Source: Clostridia bacterium
GTDB lineage: Bacteria > Bacillota > DSM-12270 > Thermacetogeniales > Thermacetogeniaceae
NCBI GenBank assembly: GCA_902812385.1
Contig: CADDZD010000002.1
Coordinates: forward strand, 1 to 64,000
Length of the DNA stretch: 64,000 nt
Direction: 5' to 3'
Of the stretch, positions 54,664 to 63,376 are shown piece by piece. The position numbers were made by a program, and so were the translations under genes. Under the pieces are notes generated by a model. That model saw nothing but the letters and a program-made list of their open reading frames with translations, was not told the origin of the DNA and made no database searches. Position 1 is the stretch's first letter. The number at the start of each line of letters is the position of its first letter.

Positions 54664-54707
54664 TTTCATCCTCTGCTGGTGTCACCGGAGCTGACGTGAA
54701 GATCTGC
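54664..54707. repeat. Flank motif F, diverged copy
   Basis: TTTCATCCTCTGCTGG followed by a GTCACCGGAG...GACGTG hairpin and GATCTG. It is a diverged copy of the motif at 510-553 and 74-116, lying on the same side of the element. It ends at the queA stop codon. Confidence 0.5.
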
Positions 54708-55745
54708 TTAGAAAATAAACATCGCGTCCCCGTAGCTGAAAAAGCGGTACCTCCTCTCCACTGCCTCCTTATAAGCGTGCAGAACGAGGTCCTTACCGGC
54801 AAAAGCACAGACGAGCATCAACAGGGTGGAACGGGGCAGGTGGAAATTGGTGATCAAACCGTCCACCGCCCGGAAACGGTAACCGGGATAGATGAAGAGG
54901 CGCGTCCAGCCCTCCCCAGGCCTGACCAGCCCTTCATCGGTGGATGCGCTTTCCAGGACTCTGACCGATGTGGTCCCTACTGCGATGATGCGTCCTCCCC
55001 GGCGCTTTGCTTCGTTGATTAGCCGCGCGGTCTCATCCTCCAGTTTCCAGAATTCCGCGTGCATGGTGTGTTTTTCCACCTCTTCAACCCGCACCGGCCG
55101 AAAAGTACCGAGTCCAACGTGAAGCAGCACAAAAGCGGTCCGGACACCCTTTTGCTGGATTTTTAACAATAGCTCGTTGGTGAAGTGAAGGCCGGCGGTG
55201 GGTGCAGCCACCGAACCCAGGGTCTCGGCATAAACGGTCTGGTACCTTTCCTTGTCCAACTCGCCCGCCTCGCGTTTAATGTAAGGAGGTAGGGGTACCT
55301 GGCCAAGCTTAAAGATCAGATCCCAAAAATTCGCCTCGTCACCGGCAAAAAATTTGAGGATTCTACCCCCCGACTCGGTTCGCTCCCCGATTTCCGCCCG
55401 TAGCTCTCCCTTTCCAAATAAAATCACCGATCCCTGGCGGGCGCGGCGTCCGGGGCGGACCATGGCCTCCCAGACACTCTGCTCCTTTTCCTCCAGAAGC
55501 ACCACCTCAATCCGGCCTCCCGTGTCCGTCCGTTTCCCGTAGAGACGGGCGGGGAAAACCTTTGTCTTGTTGAGTACCAGCAGATCTCCCGCTTCCAGAT
55601 AATCCTGCACGGCGGGAAAACCGGTATGTACAATCTCTCCCGTAGAGCGATCCAGAACAAGCAAACGGGCATCTTCCCGGCGGGGGGCGGGATACTGGGC
55701 AATCAATTCCGGTGGGAGATGGTAGTCAAATTCGCTGACGTTCAA
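54708..55745 (-). CDS. queA: S-adenosylmethionine:tRNA ribosyltransferase-isomerase
   Basis: QueA converts preQ1 at tRNA position 34 to epoxyqueuosine, using SAM as ribosyl donor, 345 residues. It opens with SEFDYHLPPELIAQYP and contains FPARLYGKRTDTGG, TVYAETLGSVAAPTAGLHF, HVGLGTFRPVRVE and NFHLPRSTLLMLVCAFAG. The start is TTG at 55745. With tgt and queH nearby, it completes the late queuosine pathway. Confidence 0.96.
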   Translation of the reverse strand: MNVSEFDYHLPPELIAQYPAPRREDARLLVLDRSTGEIVHTGFPAVQDYLEAGDLLVLNKTKVFPARLYGKRTDTGGRIEVVLLEEKEQSVWEAMVRPGRRARQGSVILFGKGELRAEIGERTESGGRILKFFAGDEANFWDLIFKLGQVPLPPYIKREAGELDKERYQTVYAETLGSVAAPTAGLHFTNELLLKIQQKGVRTAFVLLHVGLGTFRPVRVEEVEKHTMHAEFWKLEDETARLINEAKRRGGRIIAVGTTSVRVLESASTDEGLVRPGEGWTRLFIYPGYRFRAVDGLITNFHLPRSTLLMLVCAFAGKDLVLHAYKEAVERRYRFFSYGDAMFIF

Positions 55746-55759
55746 GGCTTCGTTCCTTC

Positions 55760-57181
55760 CTAAATGCCGTAACCGCCGACGATCTTCAAATCGCCGTTGT
55801 GTTTTCCTTGATTATAGTAGATTTCCAGAATATCCCGGTAGTTATACCCCTTCGCAGCTAGACCGCGCGCCCCCCACTGGCTCAACCCGAGACCGTGGCC
55901 GTACCCCTTGCCCACAAAGGTCAGCTTATCGAAAGATGCGGATTGTGAAGCAATTTTGTTTCCTTTCCCAATGACATAGGCTTCACCCTGGTTTAAGCCG
56001 ATGGGAACGGTGCGATTACCGCTTCCAACTGCGTAAACTTCACCGGAGGGAAGCGCCTGAACTTCTCCCGCAGCGTTTAAAATGCGAAGCTGACCCCCGA
56101 AAAGGAGATCGAAGAGGGTGCTCTTGAGTCCAAAGGGAGCCCGGATGTTGTCGCGGTAAAAACTTTTCGTTCCCCGGCTTCCCACCACCGTTATCTCCGT
56201 TACCCTCCCTGAAGCGGTTCGAGACCCCGGAATAAATTCCTGCCTCAATTTTCCGGTGATAGGATCCCGGGTGACCCGGGTGCGGTTGCGAGAAATGCGT
56301 ATCTCCTTGATTTCCCCGATCCCGAGCTTATCTTCCAGTTCCTTGCGGTCAATGGTCTTCGTCCACCGGTAGGTGCTTGCAGCCCAACCTCCCACCAACT
56401 CGGCATAGGAGTCCTCTTCGCTGGGGACAGCCTTCAGGTAGGGCAGGGACTCCATCCATACGTTTTCGCAATCCTCGGTGTAACCCCCGGCATTGGAATG
56501 AAATACCGCCCTTACAAGGGTTCCCAGATATTCGAGCACCTGGCCCCTCGTCCTGTCCACCGCCGCAACCACCGGGTTTGTCCCTCCCGACTGGTAGGCG
56601 ATCTCACCGGTATAACCACCGTAAGCCTGGGAACGGGTGTCATTGTAGACATCAAACCAGGCATTCAATCCCTTTTGGGAGAGGGCGTAAGACCTGGAAA
56701 CCACCGCCTGGGCGGACAAGGCTTCGATGGAATTCCCGCCCATCTCCTTTCCCACTACCCCGTAAAGGTATTTCTCAATATCCAGGAGGTTGATAACAAG
56801 TAGACCGCCGTTCAGGTTCTGGACAACCAGGTTCCCCCGGTACTGAACCCCTTTATATTCAAACAGGTTAAGCTGGTCATGTGACTCTTCCTGCAGCAAG
56901 AGGGGTCCCTGAAAAAGCTGTGAACCCTCGAGGCCGGGCCCCTGCACCAGGAGAGATGTTCCGGAAGCGGTAACCAACCAGGATTCTCCTGGTTCGGGCG
57001 CTCCGAGTGGAAGGCCGGTCGCCTGATCGATAAAGGAATAAGCACCCCTGCTCACCTGAAAAGAAAGAGTGGTAACTCCCTGATCAAGAGCCACTCGAAT
57101 CAGAAGAGTATCGGCAGCCTGGGCAAACCGCGGCGCTAAGATACACCCCAGGCATGCCAGCAGCAGAACAAGCTTTTTCAT
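55760..57181 (-). CDS. spoIID: SpoIID/LytB domain protein
   Basis: SpoIID-family cell-wall enzyme, 473 residues, with an N-terminal signal peptide (MKKLVLLLACLGCILAPRFAQA). Characterised SpoIID is a lytic transglycosylase that drives membrane migration during engulfment. The SpoIID signature is in EALSAQAVVSRSYAL with the catalytic-type Glu just before it (KYLYGVVGKEMGG), and the C-terminal GKGYGHGLGLSQWGARGLAAKGYNY is the conserved end. It lies between a DUF2905 gene and queA, not next to a SpoIIQ gene; it may be the sporulation enzyme or a close relative. Confidence 0.88.
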   Translation of the reverse strand: MKKLVLLLACLGCILAPRFAQAADTLLIRVALDQGVTTLSFQVSRGAYSFIDQATGLPLGAPEPGESWLVTASGTSLLVQGPGLEGSQLFQGPLLLQEESHDQLNLFEYKGVQYRGNLVVQNLNGGLLVINLLDIEKYLYGVVGKEMGGNSIEALSAQAVVSRSYALSQKGLNAWFDVYNDTRSQAYGGYTGEIAYQSGGTNPVVAAVDRTRGQVLEYLGTLVRAVFHSNAGGYTEDCENVWMESLPYLKAVPSEEDSYAELVGGWAASTYRWTKTIDRKELEDKLGIGEIKEIRISRNRTRVTRDPITGKLRQEFIPGSRTASGRVTEITVVGSRGTKSFYRDNIRAPFGLKSTLFDLLFGGQLRILNAAGEVQALPSGEVYAVGSGNRTVPIGLNQGEAYVIGKGNKIASQSASFDKLTFVGKGYGHGLGLSQWGARGLAAKGYNYRDILEIYYNQGKHNGDLKIVGGYGI

Positions 57182-57234
57182 TCTCCCCTACCCTCCCGGC
57201 AATAATTATTATCCACAACCAAAACATTCTTCCC

Positions 57235-57256
57235 TTTTATCCTTGCGCTTGCTTCC
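57235..57256. repeat. Short fragment of the foldback repeat end
   Basis: TTTATCCTTGCGCTTGCT here is identical to 135-152, the left end of foldback copy 1. It sits just past the stop codon of the DUF2905 gene. It may be a remnant of a third copy. Confidence 0.35.
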
Positions 57257-57257
57257 T

Positions 57258-57482
57258 TTACCGGCGCCAGAAAAGGTTGAGGACCAAGGTCAGTAGCAAG
57301 CTCAGCAGCAGGCAGGTGACAATAGGAAAATAAAAGGTAAAACTTCCCCGCCGTACAAAGATGTCACCCGGCAATCTGCCCAGGGGAGAAATCCTGCCTA
57401 GCAGGTAAAGCAGCCCCCCTCCCAGCAGCAGGAGAATGCCGAACAGCATCAGCATCTTGGCAATACTCGAAAAGTTATCCAT
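57258..57482 (-). CDS. DUF2905 family small membrane protein
   Basis: Small membrane protein of 74 residues with two hydrophobic segments (about 8-30 and 48-70) and the family motif GRLPGDIFVRRGSFTFYFPI between them. DUF2905 proteins have no known function and are common near ruvABC and queA in Firmicutes, as here. The start is ATG 57482, nine bases after GGGGAGG; it overlaps the queH end by eight bases. Confidence 0.85.
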   Translation of the reverse strand: MDNFSSIAKMLMLFGILLLLGGGLLYLLGRISPLGRLPGDIFVRRGSFTFYFPIVTCLLLSLLLTLVLNLFWRR

Positions 57483-58020
57483 GCTTTCTAGCCTCCCCTT
57501 CGTACCGCTCCTGTTCGCTGAAGAGACAGCCGCAGTACTGCTGACGGTAAAGCCCCATTTGCCTGGCCTGCCTTCGTCCTTCGCTAAAGCCCCGTCTCCA
57601 GTCATAATACAAAAAGGGTATCCCGACATCCCTGCCTGTTTCCTCACCCAGCCGGTGCAGGAGATCGTGCTTCTGCCACGGACTGACCAGGAGGCTCGTG
57701 GTGAAACCGTCACAGCCCTCTTCTTTGGCAAAACGTGCGGCCTCCCTCAGGCGCATTGCATAGCAGAAACGGCAGCGGTCCTCTTCATGGAAGGAAACCT
57801 CCCTGAAGTAAAGCTCGGGACGGTATCCGTCCGCCACCGTAAGGGATATTCCGAGGTGTCGCGCCATCTCCAAAGCCCCTTCCCGGCGCTTGCTGTACTC
57901 CTGAAAGGGGTGGATGTTAGGGTTGTAAAAATAGCCTGCCACCTGGTAGCCCTGTTTGAGCAGATCCTGCACCGGGTAAACGGCGCAGGGCCCGCAGCAA
58001 ACGTGCATCAGTACTTTCAT
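57475..58020 (-). CDS. queH: Epoxyqueuosine reductase QueH
   Basis: QueH, iron-sulfur enzyme that reduces epoxyqueuosine to queuosine, 181 residues. It replaces cobalamin-dependent QueG in many anaerobes. Cysteines are in HVCCGPC near residues 7-11, DRCRFCYAMRL, and YCGCLFSE near the end, the pattern that ligates the cluster. The start is ATG 58020; the frame is open to 58248 inside ruvB without support. It lies seven bases after ruvB and shares the block with queA and tgt. Confidence 0.9.
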   Translation of the reverse strand: MKVLMHVCCGPCAVYPVQDLLKQGYQVAGYFYNPNIHPFQEYSKRREGALEMARHLGISLTVADGYRPELYFREVSFHEEDRCRFCYAMRLREAARFAKEEGCDGFTTSLLVSPWQKHDLLHRLGEETGRDVGIPFLYYDWRRGFSEGRRQARQMGLYRQQYCGCLFSEQERYEGEARKHG

Positions 58021-58027
58021 CTCTAAC

Positions 58028-59071
58028 CTACTCCTCTGTAAACAAGGCTGCCTGCTGTGTCGTAGTGGTTTTCGTATTATGGGGGTATGTCCTTCCCAGA
58101 TGGGCGTAAGCGGAGGGGGTTGCCACCCTTCCCCGCGGCGTCCGCTGCAGGTACCCCATCTGGATGAGATAAGGCTCGTAGACCTCCTCGATGGTCCCCG
58201 ATTCTTCCCTTGCTGCTGCTGCCAGGGTATCCAGACCCACCGGGCCACCCTGGAACTTGTCGATCACCGTAGCCAGCAGAATGCGGTCAACCTTGTCCAG
58301 CCCCGCCTCGTCAACTTCGAGGCGGTCTAGAGCGGTTTTGACAATATCCCTGGTGATACAAGAGGCGCCGGCTACTTCGGCAAAATCCCTGATTCGGCGC
58401 AACAGACGCGTGGCGATGCGAGGCGTACCTCTCGCCCGGCCGGCAATCTCCCATGCCCCTTCCTCCTCCAGGTCGATCTCCAGGAGGGAAGCCGCCCTCT
58501 TGACGATCAGGTAAAGGTCATCCTTCGGGTAGTAGTCAAGCCTCAGGATAATTCCAAACCGGTCCCTGAGCGGCTGGCTCACCAGGCCGGCCCGGGTTGT
58601 GGCACCGATCAGGGTAAACTTCGGGAGATCGATCCGCAGGGATCTCGCCCCCGGCCCCTTTCCAATAATTATATCCAGGCAAAAGTCCTCCAATCCGGGA
58701 TAAAGGATTTCTTCTACGACGCGAGGCAGCCTGTGGATCTCGTCCACAAAGAGCACCTCATGCTCCTCCAGGTTGGTGAGAACGGCAGCCATATCTCCAG
58801 CCCGCTCCAGAGCCGGTCCCGAGGTGGGATATAGCCGCACCCCCAACTCCTGGGCAATGATATGGGCAAGGGTGGTTTTCCCCAAACCGGGCGGGCCGTA
58901 GAGCAGCACGTGGTCCAGCGCTTCCCCCCGCTTTTTGGCGGCCTCGATAAAAACCGCAAGGTTTTCCTTAATCTGCCGCTGGCCTACAAAATCCTTTAAG
59001 AGGCGGGGACGCAGGGATACCTCCTCTCCCTCTTTTGGCAGGCGCGCAGCAGAAACGATCCTTTCCTCCAT
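58028..59071 (-). CDS. ruvB: Holliday junction helicase motor RuvB
   Basis: RuvB, AAA+ motor of branch migration, 347 residues. It begins with [19 protein letters not shown]. Walker A is [12 protein letters not shown] near residue 60, Walker B is [10 protein letters not shown], sensor 1 is LIGATTRAG, the arginine finger is in QPLRDRFG, and the C-terminal winged helix has [17 protein letters not shown]. It is in order ruvC-ruvA-ruvB, a conserved repair operon. Confidence 0.97.
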   Translation of the reverse strand: MEERIVSAARLPKEGEEVSLRPRLLKDFVGQRQIKENLAVFIEAAKKRGEALDHVLLYGPPGLGKTTLAHIIAQELGVRLYPTSGPALERAGDMAAVLTNLEEHEVLFVDEIHRLPRVVEEILYPGLEDFCLDIIIGKGPGARSLRIDLPKFTLIGATTRAGLVSQPLRDRFGIILRLDYYPKDDLYLIVKRAASLLEIDLEEEGAWEIAGRARGTPRIATRLLRRIRDFAEVAGASCITRDIVKTALDRLEVDEAGLDKVDRILLATVIDKFQGGPVGLDTLAAAAREESGTIEEVYEPYLIQMGYLQRTPRGRVATPSAYAHLGRTYPHNTKTTTTQQAALFTEE

Positions 59072-59074
59072 GCT

Positions 59075-59683
59075 CTACTCCTTCTTCCCTTTACCCAATT
59101 CCTTGAGGGCCTCCCGCAGGATGTCGTTGGCAGAAACAGAAGTACCGGTTTTCCTTTGCTTGATCTTCTTTAAGATCTCTGCAGTCTCGTGCCGGCTGTA
59201 TCCCAGCGCCAGAAGGGCCTCAGATACCTCGTCAAAAAGAGGTGTTTCGGCACTACCGGCTTTTGTCTTAGCCTGGAGTTGGGCAGGCAGCTTGTCCTTC
59301 AGTTCGAGCAGCAGCCGCTGAGCCGATTTCTTCCCGACTCCCGGAATCCGCAGGAGATCGCTGCTATTCCCCCGGGCAATGATTTCCGCAAACTCATCCC
59401 CATTGAATGTATCCAGAATTGTCAGGGCAACCCGGGGGCCGATTCCCTGGGCTTTCAGAAGCATGCGGAACAAAGTGCGATCGGCCGGGGAGGCAAAACC
59501 GAAAAGCTGCAGGCAGTCCTCCCGCACATAGAGGTGCGTATAAACCTCCAACTCCTGACCCGGTGAGGGAAGTCTCTGCAGTAATCCGGCCGGAACATAG
59601 ATCTCGTAGCCTATACCGTGCACGTCGAGGATGACCCGGTTTTCTTCAACACCGAGCAGAATTCCTCGCAGAAAAGAGATCAC
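59075..59683 (-). CDS. ruvA: Holliday junction-binding protein RuvA
   Basis: RuvA, tetrameric junction-binding partner of RuvB, 202 residues. The OB-fold N-terminus begins ISFLRGILLGVEEN. The two helix-hairpin-helix motifs are KAQGIGPRVALTIL and RIPGVGKKSAQRLLLELKDKL. A flexible linker and the RuvB-binding C-terminal domain (SEALLALGYSRHETAEIL) follow. The GTG start overlaps the ruvC stop by four bases. Confidence 0.96.
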   Translation of the reverse strand: MISFLRGILLGVEENRVILDVHGIGYEIYVPAGLLQRLPSPGQELEVYTHLYVREDCLQLFGFASPADRTLFRMLLKAQGIGPRVALTILDTFNGDEFAEIIARGNSSDLLRIPGVGKKSAQRLLLELKDKLPAQLQAKTKAGSAETPLFDEVSEALLALGYSRHETAEILKKIKQRKTGTSVSANDILREALKELGKGKKE

Positions 59684-60183
59684 TGTTCTTTCCCTTCCTT
59701 AGCACCCCGCAGCGGATGGTCGGAAAAATAGTGGCACAGGGCCGCTGCCAGGGCATCCGCGGCGTGATCCGGCTGGGGCAAGACCTTTAGCTTCAAGCTG
59801 ATCTGGACCATTCGCTGGACCTGTGCCTTGTTTGCCCTCCCATACCCTGTCACCGTCTGTTTAATCTGGAGGGGCGTATAGGTGAAAACATCCAGACCAT
59901 GGTGAAGGGCAGCCAGAATGACAGCGCCGCGAACGTGCCCCACCGTTAGGGCAGTACGGGCGTTTTTGTTAAAAAAAACATCCTCGAGGGCCAGGGCGTC
60001 GGGTCGGCTGCTCGTGCAAATTCGAGTTATCCCCCGGTAGACGCTGTCGAGTCGGTCGGGCAGTTCGAATTCCCGGCTGAATTCAAGTATGCCGTAATCA
60101 ACAACCCGGACCCCCTTCCCGTCGGCATCGATAATCCCATATCCTGTAAAGATAACACCAGGGTCAACACCAAGGATAAGCAA
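59680..60183 (-). CDS. ruvC: Holliday junction resolvase RuvC
   Basis: RuvC, the endonuclease that cuts Holliday junctions, 167 residues. The catalytic acidic residues are Asp7 in LGVDPG, Glu in ALEDVFFNKNARTALTVGHVRG, and the paired acidic residue in PDHAADALAAALCH. The start is TTG at 60183 after AGGGGTGAT. Confidence 0.95.
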   Translation of the reverse strand: MLILGVDPGVIFTGYGIIDADGKGVRVVDYGILEFSREFELPDRLDSVYRGITRICTSSRPDALALEDVFFNKNARTALTVGHVRGAVILAALHHGLDVFTYTPLQIKQTVTGYGRANKAQVQRMVQISLKLKVLPQPDHAADALAAALCHYFSDHPLRGAKEGKEQ

Positions 60184-60248
60184 GGTGGATCACCCCTGCT
60201 TTTTAATTCTCTCTCCGTACATTTGTTCCTTCTCCTCGCCGGAAATAA

Positions 60249-61637
60249 TTAAACCTCACCGGCTCGCAAGTTGCCCCGGGCAAGAGATGCAAAAATACCC
60301 AGGAAGCAAAGGAGGGCAAAAACGGAGAAGGCTGCTTTCGTGCTCCTGAGAAACGCAGGGAAATACTTGGGCACGATCTGAACCCTTCCTACGAAAAGCA
60401 CCAGGATCATCATCAAGATACCCATACTCAACATCTGACCGACCAACCGCATCGTGCTCAGAGTACCCGAAGCTACTCCGTAAAACTTCTTTTCGACAGA
60501 ACTCATGACAGCATTGGTATTCGGAGAAGAAAAAAGGGCAAACCCTAAGCCTAAGAGCAGCAGACAGATCACTATAAACCCCAGGCTTGTAGCAGGGTTG
60601 AGGGTGACCAGCATAAGAAGCCCTAGTGCCGTCAACGTCATTCCTACCGAAGCGACCAGCCTTGGTTCAATCCGATCCGACAGCCAGCCGGCGAGGGGAG
60701 AGAACAAAAACTGCATAACCGGCTGGGCCACCATGATTATCCCGGCGTGATCCGCGTTTAACCCTTTGATGTACTGCAGGTAAAGACTTAGAATAAAACT
60801 CACGGCATAAGTGGCGCTGTAATTGATCAGGGCGGCAAGGTTGGAAAAGGTAAATGTCACATTATCTTTAAAGAGCCTGATATCCAAAACGGGGTTCAGG
60901 ACATGCATCTCCCATCTGGCGAAGATAATGAAACCCACCATCCCGGCAAAGACCAGCCATAAACCCAGTGCAGCGGGCAGCCGGGAAAATCCGTACATTA
61001 TTATAAGAACCGCAGCACCGTAGATCAAGGAACCGGGCAGATCAAACTCCTCCCCCTCGGCCTCCGCCCACTCCCCTTTCACCTTCCATAATACCAGGAC
61101 AAACGCAACTAAACCGAGGGGTACAATGGCCAGAAAGGTGCTCCTCCAGCCAAAATAGTGGGTGAGAAGGCCACCAATGAAGGGTCCCAGGGAAAGGCCA
61201 AGATAGGTAGAGGCCACATTGATTCCGATAGCTTTTCCCCTTTCCCATAATGGAAAAACTGAAGTTAAAATCGCCATGCCTGTCCCGAAGATCATGGCAC
61301 TGGTGATCCGCTGGAGTACCCGTGAAAGAATAAGCATAAAGGCAGAATTAGATAGGGCGCCCAAAAGCGTGGCGAGTGAAAAGAGTAAGATCCCCCAAGC
61401 ATAAAACTTCCTTCTCCCGTAGATATCGGCAATTCTCCCAAAAGGCACAAGAAAGATGGTGGCGGCAATGAGGTAGGAGGTTACAACCCAGCTGAGCAAG
61501 ACGGCGTTCAGAGAAAATTCCTTTCCGATGGCGGGAAGGGCGATATTAACCGATGAAACCACAAAAGGGGTCAGGAAAGCGCTTAGCGAGGAAACAACCA
61601 ATACAACCCGCTTGAGAACATTTTCATCCCTGCTCAA
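60249..61637 (-). CDS. MFS drug:proton antiporter-type transporter
   Basis: Major facilitator superfamily exporter, 462 residues with about 13-14 membrane spans, of the DHA2 type. Motif A is GRIADIYGRRKFY (about residues 67-79); the early motif NIALPAIGKEFSL and SWVVTSYLI are standard for this class, and TYLGLSLGPFIGGLL is antiporter motif C. The substrate is unknown. The start is TTG at 61637. It lies upstream of ruvC with a 65-base gap, and divergent from the small plus-strand ORF. Confidence 0.88.
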   Translation of the reverse strand: MSRDENVLKRVVLVVSSLSAFLTPFVVSSVNIALPAIGKEFSLNAVLLSWVVTSYLIAATIFLVPFGRIADIYGRRKFYAWGILLFSLATLLGALSNSAFMLILSRVLQRITSAMIFGTGMAILTSVFPLWERGKAIGINVASTYLGLSLGPFIGGLLTHYFGWRSTFLAIVPLGLVAFVLVLWKVKGEWAEAEGEEFDLPGSLIYGAAVLIIMYGFSRLPAALGLWLVFAGMVGFIIFARWEMHVLNPVLDIRLFKDNVTFTFSNLAALINYSATYAVSFILSLYLQYIKGLNADHAGIIMVAQPVMQFLFSPLAGWLSDRIEPRLVASVGMTLTALGLLMLVTLNPATSLGFIVICLLLLGLGFALFSSPNTNAVMSSVEKKFYGVASGTLSTMRLVGQMLSMGILMMILVLFVGRVQIVPKYFPAFLRSTKAAFSVFALLCFLGIFASLARGNLRAGEV

Positions 61638-61786
61638 AGATGAATACCCCCTTTATTGATTGATTGTTAACCTACTTTACTGCTGTCTTTTTCTACAGGT
61701 TATGCCAGGATCACACCACAATTGTTCTTATTATACACCATCGGGGGTTTTCTGGCTCACTCACGGATAAACCTTACCGAAGGAGG

Positions 61787-61948
61787 TTGAATATCTGGTG
61801 GTGGGGGCCCGGTTACTATGGGTTTCCGTGGATGATCATCGGCTTCGTTTTCTGTGTAGTTTTTATCTTCTCAATCGTTTATTTGCTTTTACGAACGGCG
61901 GGATACAGCAGCTGGGAGAAATTGATGCCGAAGAATTCGCAAGAATAA
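61787..61948 (+). CDS. Small tryptophan-rich membrane protein
   Basis: Short plus-strand ORF whose protein reads as one cluster of aromatic residues (WWWGPGYYGFPWM) followed by a single membrane span and a charged tail, about 53 residues. Small proteins of this shape occur widely in anaerobes, some with SHOCT-type tails, and have no known role. AGGAGG (61781-61786) lies directly in front of TTG 61787 with no space, while ATC at 61793 has ideal spacing, so the true start is uncertain. Only membrane location can be inferred. Confidence 0.5.
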   Translation: MNIWWWGPGYYGFPWMIIGFVFCVVFIFSIVYLLLRTAGYSSWEKLMPKNSQE

Positions 61949-62057
61949 AAAAAGATCTGAAGTAATATTGATGAGAAAGCAATTCCGGCATCAATATCTC
62001 CAAACCTTCTACCAAATTCGTTTCCAATTTCATACTTTGATGAAGCTGCCGAAATAA

Positions 62058-62084
62058 AAAAGGCAGCAGCGCTGTGCCACCATC
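62058..62084 (-). terminator. Probable terminator of tRNA-Leu
   Basis: On the minus strand, downstream of the tRNA, GGCACAGCGCTGCTGCC can form a short imperfect hairpin and is followed by TTTTTTATTT. The stem is weak, so the call rests mainly on the T run and position. Confidence 0.4.
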
Positions 62085-62107
62085 AAAGTCTGTAATTTAG
62101 CATAAAA

Positions 62108-62196
<89 letters not shown>

Positions 62197-62222
62197 ACAA
62201 CTTCTTAACCGTCACGAAACTT

Positions 62223-62251
62223 ATTATAATTGAATTACGTTGCTTTTTCAA
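62223..62251 (-). promoter_or_regulatory. Sigma-A promoter of tRNA-Leu
   Basis: TTGAAA (62246-62251) and perfect TATAAT (62223-62228) on the minus strand with 17-base spacing, about 27 bases before the tRNA. This is the best promoter match in the window. Confidence 0.85.
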
Positions 62252-62303
62252 CACGCAAGACAAAAAGAAGGACTGCCCCCACTATGTGGCGAATATCTAA
62301 CAC

Positions 62304-62360
62304 GAGACCTCACACTCCTTTTTGGGGTGTTATTTTGGGCGCGAGGTCTCTCTTCTTTTT
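62304..62360 (+). terminator. Composite hairpin, possible terminator
   Basis: GAGACCTC (62304-62311) and GAGGTCTC (62343-62350) form an outer stem enclosing an inner stem ACACTCC/GGGGTGT, followed on the plus strand by TCTTCTTTTT. It could end plus-strand transcription from the small ORF, or be a repeat remnant. Bases 62361-62570 show nothing else recognisable. Confidence 0.45.
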
Positions 62361-62603
62361 CAAGCGGCTGATCCCCTTCTAATACCTACTTAAATTTTAC
62401 ACGGCCGCACCTTCAAAAACTGATCCCAGACCTTTAAAATGGATACTCTCCAAGTGTCACACGGAAAATCACTTAGTGTAGTCAATTCCGTTAATTCAGC
62501 GTATTAAATTAAAAAGCCAAGCTTACCCCAATCACACGTAACCAGTAACTAAAGCTCAAATAACTCCCAGTGCTTCGACAATACCGCATCTTCTGTGCTA
62601 TAC

Positions 62604-62622
62604 TTGATATCAAATATATCAA
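62604..62622 (+). promoter_or_regulatory. Palindromic operator before the GntR-RCK_C gene
   Basis: TTGATAT, five bases, ATATCAA is a perfect inverted repeat. It starts right after a -10-like TATACT (62600-62605) whose candidate -35 is TCGACA near 62576, and ends about 36 bases before the likely start codon. Such a site is well placed for autorepression by the GntR-type protein. Confidence 0.5.
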
Positions 62623-62657
62623 TCATATTGGCAGTTCGTTCGGAAAGGATGACCTTT

Positions 62658-63323
62658 GTGCCAGAAGTTCAACATCGCAACCGTTCGGCACGGTATATCA
62701 ACATTGCCGTTGATATTGCCACGAGGATTGCCCGGGGGGAATACCGGGAAGGGCAGCGTATCTTCGGGCGCTCCTCACTGGCCGGAAGGTATAACGTGTC
62801 ACCGGAAACAATCAGGCGCGCCCTGGCCATTTTAGAGGAAAGAGGAATCGTCAAGCTGCAGCCCGGCGTCGGCGTAACGGTGCAAAACCACATCGCTGCC
62901 AGCAACTACTTGGCGGAATACGGCCAGCGACAGATCCTTGCAGACATTCAAAAGCGCCTGCATACATACCTCGAGGAAAGGAGCAGGCTGGATGCGGAGA
63001 TCGCCGAGCTTACCAACGAACTTCTGGATTACACATTCAAGATGGCCAACCGCTTCCAACGCATTCATGAGTTTCGGGTGGAACCGGGCTCCCCGTTAAT
63101 CGGGAAAAGCCTGGAGGACGTGCGCTTCCGGGCCCGTACGGGAGGGACAGTGCTTGCGATTCAAAGAAACGGTAAGGAAATAGTTTCACCCGAGGCGAAT
63201 ACGGTCATTCAACTGGACGATATTCTCATTGTGGTAGCACCTCAGGACGCAATTAAACATGCCCAGGAACTAAACCTGACTCCTCTCACAGGACCGGCTC
63301 CGAACCTCAACCTCGAAGCTTAG
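62658..63323 (+). CDS. BusR-like GntR/RCK_C transcriptional regulator
   Basis: Transcription factor of about 221 residues with three parts: a GntR-type winged helix-turn-helix (about 10-78: DIATRIARGEYREGQRIFG and VSPETIRRALAILEERGIV), a coiled coil (about 90-130), and a TrkA-C/RCK_C domain (about 135-210: EFRVEPGSPLIGKSLEDVRFR, VIQLDDILIVVAP). The same order occurs in BusR, a c-di-AMP-binding repressor of osmolyte uptake. The start is GTG 62658, eight bases after AAAGGA; ATG 62649 and a TTG at 62595 are alternatives, the latter overlapping the promoter. No transporter gene is adjacent. Confidence 0.82.
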   Translation: MPEVQHRNRSARYINIAVDIATRIARGEYREGQRIFGRSSLAGRYNVSPETIRRALAILEERGIVKLQPGVGVTVQNHIAASNYLAEYGQRQILADIQKRLHTYLEERSRLDAEIAELTNELLDYTFKMANRFQRIHEFRVEPGSPLIGKSLEDVRFRARTGGTVLAIQRNGKEIVSPEANTVIQLDDILIVVAPQDAIKHAQELNLTPLTGPAPNLNLEA

Positions 63324-63376
63324 TGCCAGCTTTTTTGTTTTTGGGAGTCTTATTCCATTAAACTGGAGGATGAGAA

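Noticed and set aside
61920-62000. Inverted repeat ATTGATGCCG / CGGCATCAAT around the end of the small ORF
   Set aside because: The 10-base arms enclose about 60 bases, and no T run follows, so I do not call a terminator. It may be chance.
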